10,547 bases of DNA from Actinomycetes bacterium (GTDB lineage Bacteria; Actinomycetota; Actinomycetes; Propionibacteriales; Propionibacteriaceae), in assembly GCA_023392635.1 (NCBI GenBank), contig JAEVYS010000098.1, positions 1 to 10,547 on the forward strand, read 5' to 3'. This document shows, one piece after another, positions 1 through 6,197 of this stretch; positions within the stretch are counted from its first letter, which is position 1, and each line of letters opens with the position of its first letter. Made by a program: the position numbers and the translations under genes. The notes below the pieces were generated by a model. The model made no database searches. It was not told the origin of the DNA and was given only the letters and a program-made list of their open reading frames with translations.

Positions 1-2
1 TC

Positions 3-710
3 GCGGCACCGGTCCAGCCGGCAGGGGCGGCGGCGCCCGGCGACCTGCTCGGCGACGATCGCGTCCGCCGGCTCCGGGTGGCCACGGCCAACGTCATGAT
101 CGCCAGTGCGTCGGTGCCGCAGTTCACGGTCTACCGCGTCCTCGACCTCGGGCGTCTCGCCCGGGCCAGGGAGGTCTCCCTCAAGGGCATCAGCTGGACC
201 TCGATCCTGGTGCGGGCCTACGCCCTCGTCCTGCGGGAGTTCCCGCAGCTGAACGGCACCTGGGTGGGCAACGGCGTGCGTCGCAACGACGGCGTGGGCG
301 TCGCCCTCGCCGTCGACACCCCTCGCGGCCTCATGGCGCCGGTGCTCGCCGACCCCGACCGGCAGACGCTGCGCGAGCTGGACCGGCGCGTGCGTGAGGT
401 TGCCGACGCAATCAAGCGGGGCGAGGTCGACCCGAACCTGTTCGCCGGAGCCACCGGGACCGTCTCGAACCTGGGTGGTCTGGGCGTCGACCGGTTCACC
501 GCGCTGCTCACGCCGCCGCAGGCGACCGCGCTGTCCCTCGGCTCGGTGGGCCGCCGCCCCACGGTCGACGCCGACGGCGAGCTCGCGGTACAGGTCGCCT
601 GCGAGGTCGGCCTCACCCTCGACCACCGGGTGGCTGACGGAGCCGACGGCGCCCGCGCGCTGCAGGCCATGCAGGCCTTCCTTTCCGATCCCGTGCTGCT
701 GCTCGCCTGA
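3..710 (+). CDS. 2-oxo-acid dehydrogenase E2 acyltransferase, C-terminal catalytic part (5' end outside window)
   Basis: This is the catalytic domain of a dihydrolipoamide acyltransferase (E2), which moves an acyl group from lipoyl-lysine to CoA in pyruvate, branched-chain or 2-oxoglutarate dehydrogenase complexes. The frame is open from base 3 with no stop, so the gene starts upstream; 235 residues are visible. The first ~15 are an Ala/Pro/Gly-rich stretch like the flexible linker of E2 proteins. The core follows, with FPQLNG, the SNLGGLGVDRFTAL segment and the active-site DHRVADG motif, whose His is encoded at 624-626. That motif is the family's acetyl-transfer signature. A GTG at 78 lies inside the domain and is unlikely to be the true start. 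Lipoyl and E1/E3-binding domains are not in the window, so the substrate (pyruvate versus branched-chain) cannot be decided. A strong hairpin follows, so this is probably the last gene of its operon. Confidence 0.9.
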   Translation, partial: AAPVQPAGAAAPGDLLGDDRVRRLRVATANVMIASASVPQFTVYRVLDLGRLARAREVSLKGISWTSILVRAYALVLREFPQLNGTWVGNGVRRNDGVGVALAVDTPRGLMAPVLADPDRQTLRELDRRVREVADAIKRGEVDPNLFAGATGTVSNLGGLGVDRFTALLTPPQATALSLGSVGRRPTVDADGELAVQVACEVGLTLDHRVADGADGARALQAMQAFLSDPVLLLA

Positions 711-729
711 GGCGCGCGGGATCGCCCGT

Positions 730-765
730 CCCACCCTGCCGGGTCCGCCAGCCCGGCAGGGCGGG
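730..765 (+). terminator. Strong stem-loop terminator after the E2 gene
   Basis: Bases 730-744 pair with 751-765 around a 6-nt loop. Thirteen of the 15 positions are Watson-Crick pairs, one is G-U and one is a mismatch. The hairpin begins 20 nt after the E2 stop. No T-tract follows, which is common for actinobacterial terminators. It separates the E2 operon from the regulator gene downstream. Confidence 0.75.
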
Positions 766-800
766 GACGGGGACCGACAACGCGGCACCGGCCGGACGGC

Positions 801-837
801 TAGGGTGCCACCAGGATCGCTCGAGGAACGGAGGTGA
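801..837 (+). promoter_or_regulatory. Probable -10 box and ribosome binding site of the SorC-family gene
   Basis: TAGGGT at 801-806 fits the actinobacterial TANNNT -10 consensus and would place the transcript start near 813. GGAGGTGA at 830-837 is a strong Shine-Dalgarno sequence; its GGAGG core lies 6 nt before the TTG at 841 and decides that start. No convincing -35 box is seen at normal spacing, so the promoter part is tentative while the ribosome binding site is clear. Confidence 0.5.
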
Positions 838-840
838 CGA

Positions 841-1809
841 TTGCCGTCGACGCGCTCGATGGACGTGCTGATCGCCGCCGCCCGCCTGTACTACGAAGAA
901 GGACGCTCCCAGCGGGCGGTGGCTGAGGCCCTCGGCATCTCGGAGTCCTCGGTGTCCCGTACGCTGGCCGCTGCCCGCGACGCGGGCGTCGTCCGCGTGA
1001 TCATCCATGACCCGCGATTGCCGGTGGACCGGGTGCCGTATCTCGAAGCGCGCCTGCAGCGCGCCTTCGGACTGTCCGCCGCCTGGGTGGGAACCGGGGC
1101 GAGCGATCTCGGGCCGTCCGAGGTTGTGGCCAGGCTCGGGGCGCGCCTTTTCGCGGACCGGCTGTGGTCCATGCGCCGGGTCGGCCTGAGCTGGGGGACG
1201 ACGATCGGACAGCTGGTCGAGGCGGTCGAACCGCAGCCCGCGCCGGCCGAGCTGGAACTGCTGCCCCTGGTCGGCGGCATGTCTACGCTCGACGCCGCGC
1301 CGTCGGGGACCACCTCGCTGGCGACCCTCGCGCAGAAGCTCGGCATCCGGGCGCGCCGCATCGACGCCCCGGCCATCGTCGAGTCTCCGGAGACCTGTGC
1401 GGCGATCCTGCGGGAGTCGACGGTCCGAGACGCCCTGGAACGGGCCACCACGGTCGACACGGCGTGGGCGGGCATCGGCGCGGTCGGTGTGCCCGGCGGC
1501 AGCAGCGAGCAACTGCTGGCGGCGATGCGGCTCACCCCGCAGGAGCGTGCTCAGGTGGACGAGGCCGACCCGGCGGGTGACTTCTGCGGCCGCTTCCTCG
1601 ACGAGGCGGGCGTCCCGCTCGACGGCCCCACGGCCAACCGGGTGATCGGGGTGCCCTTCGAGGCGCTCCGTACGATCCCGACGGTGGTCGGACTCGCCGG
1701 GGGGATCGCGAAGGCGCGCGGGGTGCTGGCCGCCCTGAGGTCCGGCGTCATCGACGTGGTCGTGCTTGATTCCGAGCTGGCCACGGAGGTCCTGCGCCGG
1801 AACGGGTGA
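841..1809 (+). CDS. SorC/DeoR-type sugar-binding transcriptional regulator
   Basis: A 322-residue regulator of the SorC family: DNA-binding proteins whose C-terminal domain binds a phosphorylated sugar or related metabolite. Residues ~8-50 carry the helix-turn-helix (LYYEEGRSQRAVAEALGIS, then SSVSRTLAAA), very close to the family's usual N-terminus. Residues ~60-320 form the effector domain, with AWAGIGAVG, GDFCGRFLDEAG and the late VVGLAGGIAKARGVLAAL segment. Length is normal. The TTG start is chosen because a strong GGAGG lies 6 nt upstream and the protein then starts just ahead of the conserved helix; an ATG at 859 is possible but has no such site. A terminator separates it from the E2 gene, and ispD follows after 28 bp. 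SorC proteins often regulate neighbouring sugar genes, but none is visible here, so the effector and targets are unknown. Confidence 0.9.
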   Translation: MPSTRSMDVLIAAARLYYEEGRSQRAVAEALGISESSVSRTLAAARDAGVVRVIIHDPRLPVDRVPYLEARLQRAFGLSAAWVGTGASDLGPSEVVARLGARLFADRLWSMRRVGLSWGTTIGQLVEAVEPQPAPAELELLPLVGGMSTLDAAPSGTTSLATLAQKLGIRARRIDAPAIVESPETCAAILRESTVRDALERATTVDTAWAGIGAVGVPGGSSEQLLAAMRLTPQERAQVDEADPAGDFCGRFLDEAGVPLDGPTANRVIGVPFEALRTIPTVVGLAGGIAKARGVLAALRSGVIDVVVLDSELATEVLRRNG

Positions 1810-1821
1810 ACGACGCGGTTC

Positions 1822-1837
1822 TGGCACAATGGGGGCC
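1822..1837 (+). promoter_or_regulatory. Probable leaderless, extended -10 promoter of ispD
   Basis: CACAAT at 1825-1830 resembles a -10 box and is preceded by TG at 1822-1823 with one base between, the extended -10 arrangement. The ispD ATG begins at 1838, 7 nt after the box, which is where transcription would start. There is no good Shine-Dalgarno sequence before this ATG, only GGGGG with 2-nt spacing. No -35 box is apparent. The motif reading is direct; leaderless initiation is inferred. Confidence 0.4.
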
Positions 1838-2608
1838 ATGTCGGAACCAGTGGTGGCAGTGGTCGTCGCTGCTGGTCTCGGTCGTCGGTTCGGCGGCACC
1901 AAGCCCAAGCCCACGCTGCGCATCCTCGGCCGGGCCGTGGTCGCGATGGCCGTCGAGGGGCTGGCGGCGGGCGGCTGCACCGATGCCGTCGTCGTGATCA
2001 ACGGCAAGATCTCCCACGTGTTCCGGGCCGCGCTGCAGGGCTCGCCGATCCCCGTGGTCACCACCCCCGGCGGTGACACCAGGCAGCAGTCGGTCGCCAA
2101 GGGCCTCGAGGTCATCCGGAACGATCCGCACCTGTCGAAGGCGAAGGTCGTGCTCGTCCACGACGCCGTCCGGCCGATGATGCCGGCCTATGTGATCGAG
2201 GGCGTGATCAACGCCGTCCGCAACGGCGCGGTGGCCGTGGCCCCGGCGGTGCCGGTCACGGACAGCATGCGGCTGGTTCCCAACGGCGACGAGGGCGAGA
2301 ACTCGGCCTTCGACCGGTCGAAGCTGCGCGCCATCCAGACGCCCCAGGGCTTCGACCTCGACGTCCTCCTGGACAGCCACGACCGGATGGCCGCCAACGG
2401 CCAAGACTTCACCGACGACGTCACCTGTTGTGAGCAGAACGGCCACGCCGTGACCCTGGTGCCCGGTTCCCGGATGGGGATGAAGATCACGGAGCCGGCC
2501 GACCTCACGATCGCCCGCGCGCTCTGGCGCGTCCGGGCGAGCCTGGGCCACCACTCCGGCAAGCGCTTCTGGCGCCAGTTGTCCCACCGTCCCTCCGTCG
2601 AGCCATGA
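1838..2608 (+). CDS. ispD: 2-C-methyl-D-erythritol 4-phosphate cytidylyltransferase
   Basis: IspD joins MEP and CTP to give CDP-methylerythritol and pyrophosphate in the non-mevalonate isoprenoid pathway. The 256-residue protein has the nucleotide-binding AAGLGRRFGGTKPK loop at 11-24, GGDTRQQSV at 78-86, LVHDAVRP at 106-113, IQTPQGF at 166-172 and the late TDD and KITEPADL segments (192-194, 216-223), all family signatures in the expected order. The frame stays open further upstream into the regulator gene, but the conserved domain begins at MSEPVVAVVVAAG. I therefore choose ATG 1838; ATG 1829 would add only three residues. The C-terminus has a ~25-residue basic tail beyond the usual fold. 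The stop overlaps the ispF start (ATGA), so ispD and ispF are very likely co-transcribed and translationally coupled. It may be read from its own promoter and also by readthrough from the SorC-family gene. Confidence 0.95.
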   Translation: MSEPVVAVVVAAGLGRRFGGTKPKPTLRILGRAVVAMAVEGLAAGGCTDAVVVINGKISHVFRAALQGSPIPVVTTPGGDTRQQSVAKGLEVIRNDPHLSKAKVVLVHDAVRPMMPAYVIEGVINAVRNGAVAVAPAVPVTDSMRLVPNGDEGENSAFDRSKLRAIQTPQGFDLDVLLDSHDRMAANGQDFTDDVTCCEQNGHAVTLVPGSRMGMKITEPADLTIARALWRVRASLGHHSGKRFWRQLSHRPSVEP

Positions 2609-3072
2609 GGATCGGCCTCGGCGCCGACGTGCACGCGTACGCCGATGGCGTGCCGATGAAGCTCGCCGGCCTGGAGTTCCCCGATGAACCGGCCGGCCTC
2701 CACGGCCACTCCGACGGTGACGTCGCCGCCCACGCGGCCTGCGACGCGTTGCTGTCGGCCGCCGGCCTCGGCGACCTCGGCAGCAACTTCGGAACGAGCG
2801 AGCCGGAGTGGGCCGGAGCCAGCGGTGTGGCGTTCCTCACCGCCACCGTCGCGCGCGTCCGTGCCGCCGGGTTCCGGGTCGAGAACGTCGCGATCCAGGT
2901 GATCGGCAACCGGCCGCGGCTGGCCGCCCGGCGGGACGAGGCCGAGTCCGTCCTGTCCACGGCGGTGGGCGCCCCGGTATCGGTGTCGGGCACCACCACC
3001 GACGGGCTGGGACTGACCGGCCGTGGCGAGGGGCTGGCCGCGATCGCGACCGCGCTGCTCAGCGAGGCCTGA
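2605..3072 (+). CDS. ispF: 2-C-methyl-D-erythritol 2,4-cyclodiphosphate synthase
   Basis: IspF cyclises CDP-methylerythritol 2-phosphate to the 2,4-cyclodiphosphate, releasing CMP; it is two steps after IspD in the MEP pathway. The 155-residue length is normal. The metal ligands are visible: Asp8 and His10 in GADVH and His43 in the HSDGDVAAHAACD stretch. The family's TTTDGLGLTGRGEGLAAIAT C-terminal motif is intact. The loop that reads FPDTDP in E. coli is FGTSEP here; actinobacterial homologues such as the mycobacterial one also diverge at this loop (FGVDDP), so this is probably a lineage variant, not a defect. The ATG overlaps the ispD stop by 4 bp, indicating translational coupling. The stop lies 15 bp from the stop of the convergent zinc peptidase gene, with no clear terminator between them. 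The intermediate enzyme, IspE, is not in the window. Confidence 0.96.
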   Translation: MRIGLGADVHAYADGVPMKLAGLEFPDEPAGLHGHSDGDVAAHAACDALLSAAGLGDLGSNFGTSEPEWAGASGVAFLTATVARVRAAGFRVENVAIQVIGNRPRLAARRDEAESVLSTAVGAPVSVSGTTTDGLGLTGRGEGLAAIATALLSEA

Positions 3073-3087
3073 ACAGCGGGCCGGCGC

Positions 3088-4299
3088 TCACCGCACCGAT
3101 GAGGCCGGCACCGTGTAGGTGTTGCACTTGCCCATCAGCGTGTTGGCCTGCCCGATGGCGAACCACGCCTTGCGCGAGCGTCCCAGGCCGTGGTCGCCCT
3201 GCACGTTCGCCTTGTTGCTCAGCACGTCGTCGCCGAGGTTGTAGAACACGTCGGGAAGGTTCGCGAGGTCCTGCGCCGACAGCCCCGAGGAGGGCCCGAC
3301 GGCCTCGGTGAACATCCCGGCGAAGCAGTCGGCCTGCTGTTCGAGCCGGCGCGAGAAGACCTTGCCCTCGGCGTCGGAGGACTTCTGTTCCCACGCGGCG
3401 GAGGAGATCAGGATGCCGGTGCGCGCCTGGATGGTGTGGCCGAACTCGTGCGCGAGCACGGACTCGATGACGAAGGCCTGGGTCTGCTGGCTCTCGGGGA
3501 AGATCCGCCACAGGGGCTGGGCGTAGTAGATCCGCTGGTCGGCCGAGCAGTACACGGCGTTGACGTCGTCGAGCTTGCCGCAGCCGGTGGTGATCGGCTG
3601 GGTGTAGACGGTGACCGGCGGACGCGGCAGTTCGAAGCCCGCGGTGGTGAGCGGCGGGTTCCAGACCTGCCACAGGCAGGCCGTGAGGTCGTTGAGGTGC
3701 GTGGTCAACTCGGTGACGGTCGCGGTCCGCATGTCGATCCGCGGGACGGCGCAGTCGGTCGGAACGGGCGCCGTCTGGGTGTACGCCGCGTTCTCGGTCA
3801 GCCAGGTCGTGGCCTCCTCGTACGTCTTCGGCTGTGGCAGTTCCGAGGGGTCGGTGTCCGGATCGGGCACCTGCACCGTCGGCTTCGGCGCCGGGGTCGT
3901 CTGGTCCACGCGGGGCTGGACGCTCTCTCCGCCACCGCCGAGGTACTGCATCAGGGCGATCCCGAAGAAGGCGATGCCGACCACGAGCACCAGTCCCAGA
4001 ACGAGGCCCCGCAGGGGGCTCCTCCTCGGGCCACCGGGCGGGTAGCTCCGCTGGGGCGCGGGAAAGCCGCCCGGTTGGCCGTAGCCCTGCTGGCCGAAGG
4101 GGGCCTGGGGATACTGAGGCGCCTGGGGTTGGGCGTACGGGGCTGCGGCGGCCTGCGGCGGGCCGTAACGGCCGGCGTTCGGGCCGTACACCGGCGCCTG
4201 CCCGGTGGGCGGGGCCCCCCAGGCCTGGCTCGGACGGTTCCAGTTCTGCTGCACCGGCCACTGCCCCTGCTGCGGCTGGTTCCCCCACGGCTGCGTCAC
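3088..4299 (-). CDS. Membrane-anchored neutral zinc metallopeptidase (YpfJ-like)
   Basis: A 403-residue predicted envelope zinc peptidase of the YpfJ/neutral zinc metallopeptidase family. Residues 1-92 are a Gln/Pro/Gly/Tyr-rich low-complexity region, presumably cytoplasmic. Residues ~97-118 form one transmembrane helix, followed by an acidic Pro/Thr-rich linker (~125-158) and the extracytoplasmic peptidase domain. The zinc motif HEFGH is at 284-288, and RRLEQQADCFAG (317-328) supplies the likely third ligand, Glu320. Six cysteines in this domain (183, 208, 240, 251, 325, 392) could form disulfides. CGKLDDVNAVYCSADQRIYY at 240-259 is typical of the family. The GTG start has no Shine-Dalgarno sequence but sits 6 nt after a -10-like box, so translation may be leaderless. 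It is divergent from the DUF2207 gene. The substrate of this family is not established. Confidence 0.88.
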   Translation of the reverse strand: MTQPWGNQPQQGQWPVQQNWNRPSQAWGAPPTGQAPVYGPNAGRYGPPQAAAAPYAQPQAPQYPQAPFGQQGYGQPGGFPAPQRSYPPGGPRRSPLRGLVLGLVLVVGIAFFGIALMQYLGGGGESVQPRVDQTTPAPKPTVQVPDPDTDPSELPQPKTYEEATTWLTENAAYTQTAPVPTDCAVPRIDMRTATVTELTTHLNDLTACLWQVWNPPLTTAGFELPRPPVTVYTQPITTGCGKLDDVNAVYCSADQRIYYAQPLWRIFPESQQTQAFVIESVLAHEFGHTIQARTGILISSAAWEQKSSDAEGKVFSRRLEQQADCFAGMFTEAVGPSSGLSAQDLANLPDVFYNLGDDVLSNKANVQGDHGLGRSRKAWFAIGQANTLMGKCNTYTVPASSVR

Positions 4300-4305
4300 G
4301 CGGTC

Positions 4306-4336
4306 AGCTTAGGCGGTGACCTCGTCCTCGCGGCAA
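4306..4336 (-). promoter_or_regulatory. Probable leaderless promoter of the zinc peptidase gene
   Basis: Read on the minus strand, TAAGCT (4311-4306) fits TANNNT, and TTGCCG (4336-4331) is a possible -35 box, 19 nt away, slightly longer than the usual 16-18. The GTG start codon begins 6 nt after the -10 box, the normal distance for transcription initiation. No ribosome binding site lies in between. Together this suggests a leaderless mRNA. Confidence 0.5.
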
Positions 4337-4418
4337 GCCCCGTCCACCGTGCGGCGGTAACTGCTGAGCGGCGTTCCGAAGCGGCGCCGGCACCTGTGGC
4401 GCGACGGGGCGTCGGCAC

Positions 4419-4449
4419 TACTCTGTTGCCAAATCGAGCGACGGGGGAG
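4419..4449 (+). promoter_or_regulatory. Probable -10 box and ribosome binding site of the DUF2207 gene
   Basis: TACTCT at 4419-4424 fits the TANNNT -10 form and would start transcription near 4431. GGGGGAG at 4443-4449 lies 5 nt before the ATG at 4455. No clear -35 box is present. The region 4300-4454 therefore holds two divergent promoters and no gene. Confidence 0.5.
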
Positions 4450-4454
4450 CGGGA

Positions 4455-6137
4455 ATGGCGAGGTCCGGGGTCCGACGGATGGGGGCGATCGTGGTCGCTG
4501 CACTGGCGTTGCTGGCGGGCGGAGCCCCCTCGGCACACGCGGCCGACCAGGTCGACACCTACACCGTGAAGGCGACGGTGGCACCGGACGGCACCCTCCA
4601 GGTCGTCGCGACCGTGGCCTTCACCGGCGGCACCCCGACGTCCTTCACGCAGGTCTTCGGCACCACGACGCGGACCGTCGACGACCGGGAGTTCCGTTAC
4701 ACCCTCAGCGACGTGAAGGCCACCAACTCCGGCAAGGACCTCGGCGCGAAGGTGACCGTCGCCTCGTCGACCACGACCGTCGACGTCCCGACCGCGGGTG
4801 TGACCGGTCCGGTCGAGCTGGCCTACACCGTCCACGGTGCGGCCGTGGCCACGGCGAACGGCACGACGACGGTGAGCTGGCCGTACGTCCAGGGGTTGAG
4901 CGTGCCGGTCACGGTGTTCGACGCCGAGGTCGGCGGGCCCGGGATCGGCACGGTCGACTGCGCGGCCGGTGATCCCGCCTCGCCGGGGCCGTGCACCTTC
5001 TACGCCGGCGGCACCAGCGACAACCCCAACCCGGTGTTCCACCAGGAGGCGCTCGGCGCGGGCCAGGTGGTGATCGGGTCCATCCGGTACAAGTCCACCT
5101 CGGTCGCGGTGAACCAGGACGTCCGCGACGTCTGGAGCCTCGACCGGGCCTTCTCCGCGGCGCCCCTGCCCTTGGGCGTCGCTGCTGCGCTCCTCCTCCT
5201 CGGCGGGGTGGCGCTCTGGGCGACCCAGCGCCGGATCGGCAGGGACGCTGCCGTGGGCACCGAGCCGACCCTGGTGGCCGCGTTCCACCCGGTGGGACCG
5301 GGGCAGAGCGAGTTCCGGGTCGTCGACCACATCCGTCCCGGTGAAGTCGGCACCCTCGCCGACGAGCGGGTGGACCCGGTCGACGTCACCGCCACCCTGC
5401 TCGACCTCGCCGTGCGTGGGCACCTGCGCATCACCGAACTTCCCAAGGCGTCCCCGCACGCCCCCAGCGACTGGACGTTCGCGCGCCTCGACAGCACCGA
5501 CAAGCTCCTCGACTACGAGCGCACCCTGCTCGACGCCGTCGCCCCGCTGCAGGGCGAGCCCGTGCGCGTCTCGAACCTCGCCGGAAGCGTCGGTGCCGTG
5601 ATCGGCCAGGTGCAGTCGGAGCTCTACGACGAGGTCGTGGAGCGCGGCTGGTTCGCCGGACGGCCGGACGAGACCCGCAGCCGCTGGTCGCGGCTCGGCT
5701 GGATCGGCCTCGCCGGAGCGGTGGTGGTCACGATCCTCCTGGCCGCCTTCACCCCGTTCGGCCTCAGTGGTCTGGTGCTGATCGTCCTCGCGCTCGGGCT
5801 GTTGCTCCTCGCCTCCGACATGCCTGCCCGTACCGCCAAGGGGACGGGCGCCCTGCGCGGGCTGGACGTCCTGCGCGGCAGCCTGCTGACCCAGCCGGTG
5901 GACACCCTGCCGACCGCCAAGGGATACACCCAGCTGTCCGCGATCCTGCCCTACGCGATCGTGCTCGGGGGCAAGGAGCGGTGGCTGCAGGCGGTCGCCG
6001 ACTCCGACGAGGACGACCTGCCGGACTCCCAGGACCTCGACTGGTTCCACGGCCCCGAGGGCTGGCACCTCGCGGACCTGCCGGCCTCCCTCGCCAACTT
6101 CGTTACGACCGTCCAGGGCACCCTGTTCAGCCGCTGA
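4455..6137 (+). CDS. DUF2207 family predicted membrane protein
   Basis: A 560-residue predicted membrane protein of the DUF2207 type; its function is unknown. Residues 1-29 look like a Sec signal peptide: basic start, hydrophobic core, AHA before the likely cut after residue 29. Residues 30-235 are an extracytoplasmic, Thr/Val-rich, beta-type domain with one Cys pair (169, 180). One transmembrane helix lies at ~236-257. Residues ~260-408 form a cytoplasmic part that includes a stretch resembling a winged-helix fold (DVTATLLDLAVRGHLRIT). Two closely spaced helices follow at ~413-432 and ~436-453. The cytoplasmic C-terminus has the family's LPYAIVLGGKERW segment (498-510). Length and order match the family. 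The start is supported by GGGGGAG 5 nt upstream. It is divergent from another envelope protein gene, the zinc peptidase; whether they work together is unknown. Confidence 0.82.
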   Translation: MARSGVRRMGAIVVAALALLAGGAPSAHAADQVDTYTVKATVAPDGTLQVVATVAFTGGTPTSFTQVFGTTTRTVDDREFRYTLSDVKATNSGKDLGAKVTVASSTTTVDVPTAGVTGPVELAYTVHGAAVATANGTTTVSWPYVQGLSVPVTVFDAEVGGPGIGTVDCAAGDPASPGPCTFYAGGTSDNPNPVFHQEALGAGQVVIGSIRYKSTSVAVNQDVRDVWSLDRAFSAAPLPLGVAAALLLLGGVALWATQRRIGRDAAVGTEPTLVAAFHPVGPGQSEFRVVDHIRPGEVGTLADERVDPVDVTATLLDLAVRGHLRITELPKASPHAPSDWTFARLDSTDKLLDYERTLLDAVAPLQGEPVRVSNLAGSVGAVIGQVQSELYDEVVERGWFAGRPDETRSRWSRLGWIGLAGAVVVTILLAAFTPFGLSGLVLIVLALGLLLLASDMPARTAKGTGALRGLDVLRGSLLTQPVDTLPTAKGYTQLSAILPYAIVLGGKERWLQAVADSDEDDLPDSQDLDWFHGPEGWHLADLPASLANFVTTVQGTLFSR

Positions 6138-6148
6138 CGACCGATCGG

Positions 6149-6175
6149 GCCGGATCCACGCGCGGATCCACCGGC
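6149..6175 (+). terminator. Possible weak hairpin between the DUF2207 and oxidoreductase genes
   Basis: Two GGATCC copies (6152-6157 and 6164-6169), each self-complementary, can pair around a 6-nt loop. The stem can be extended by 3 bp (6149-6151 with 6173-6175) across a 3-nt bulge. It lies 12 nt after the DUF2207 stop and has no T-tract. It may be a weak terminator or an mRNA-stabilising stem; it could also be chance. Confidence 0.3.
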
Positions 6176-6197
6176 TCCTGGATACCGGAGGGGATCG

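Noticed and set aside
78..80. GTG at 78 as the start of a small stand-alone acyltransferase
   Set aside because: The reading frame is open to the left edge, the upstream residues look like an E2 linker, the GTG lies inside the conserved domain, and no ribosome binding site precedes it.
613..2115. A 500-codon minus-strand open frame across the SorC-family and ispD genes
   Set aside because: It is compositionally biased, has no recognisable motif and crosses two well-supported genes and the terminator at 730-765.
3061..3090. A terminator between the convergent ispF and zinc peptidase genes
   Set aside because: Only stems of about 4 bp can be formed (for example AGCG with CGCT near 3074-3087); this is too weak to call.
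4337..4410. GCCCCGTC at 4337-4344 and its reverse complement GACGGGGC at 4403-4410 in the divergent promoter region, a possible operator pair
   Set aside because: Eight-base G/C-only matches 58 nt apart are expected by chance in DNA of this composition, and no further symmetry surrounds them.
3190..4569. A 459-codon plus-strand open frame opposite the zinc peptidase
   Set aside because: The minus-strand frame carries HEFGH, a membrane helix and family cysteines. The plus-strand frame is Arg/Gly/Val-rich with no domain and overlaps the DUF2207 start.
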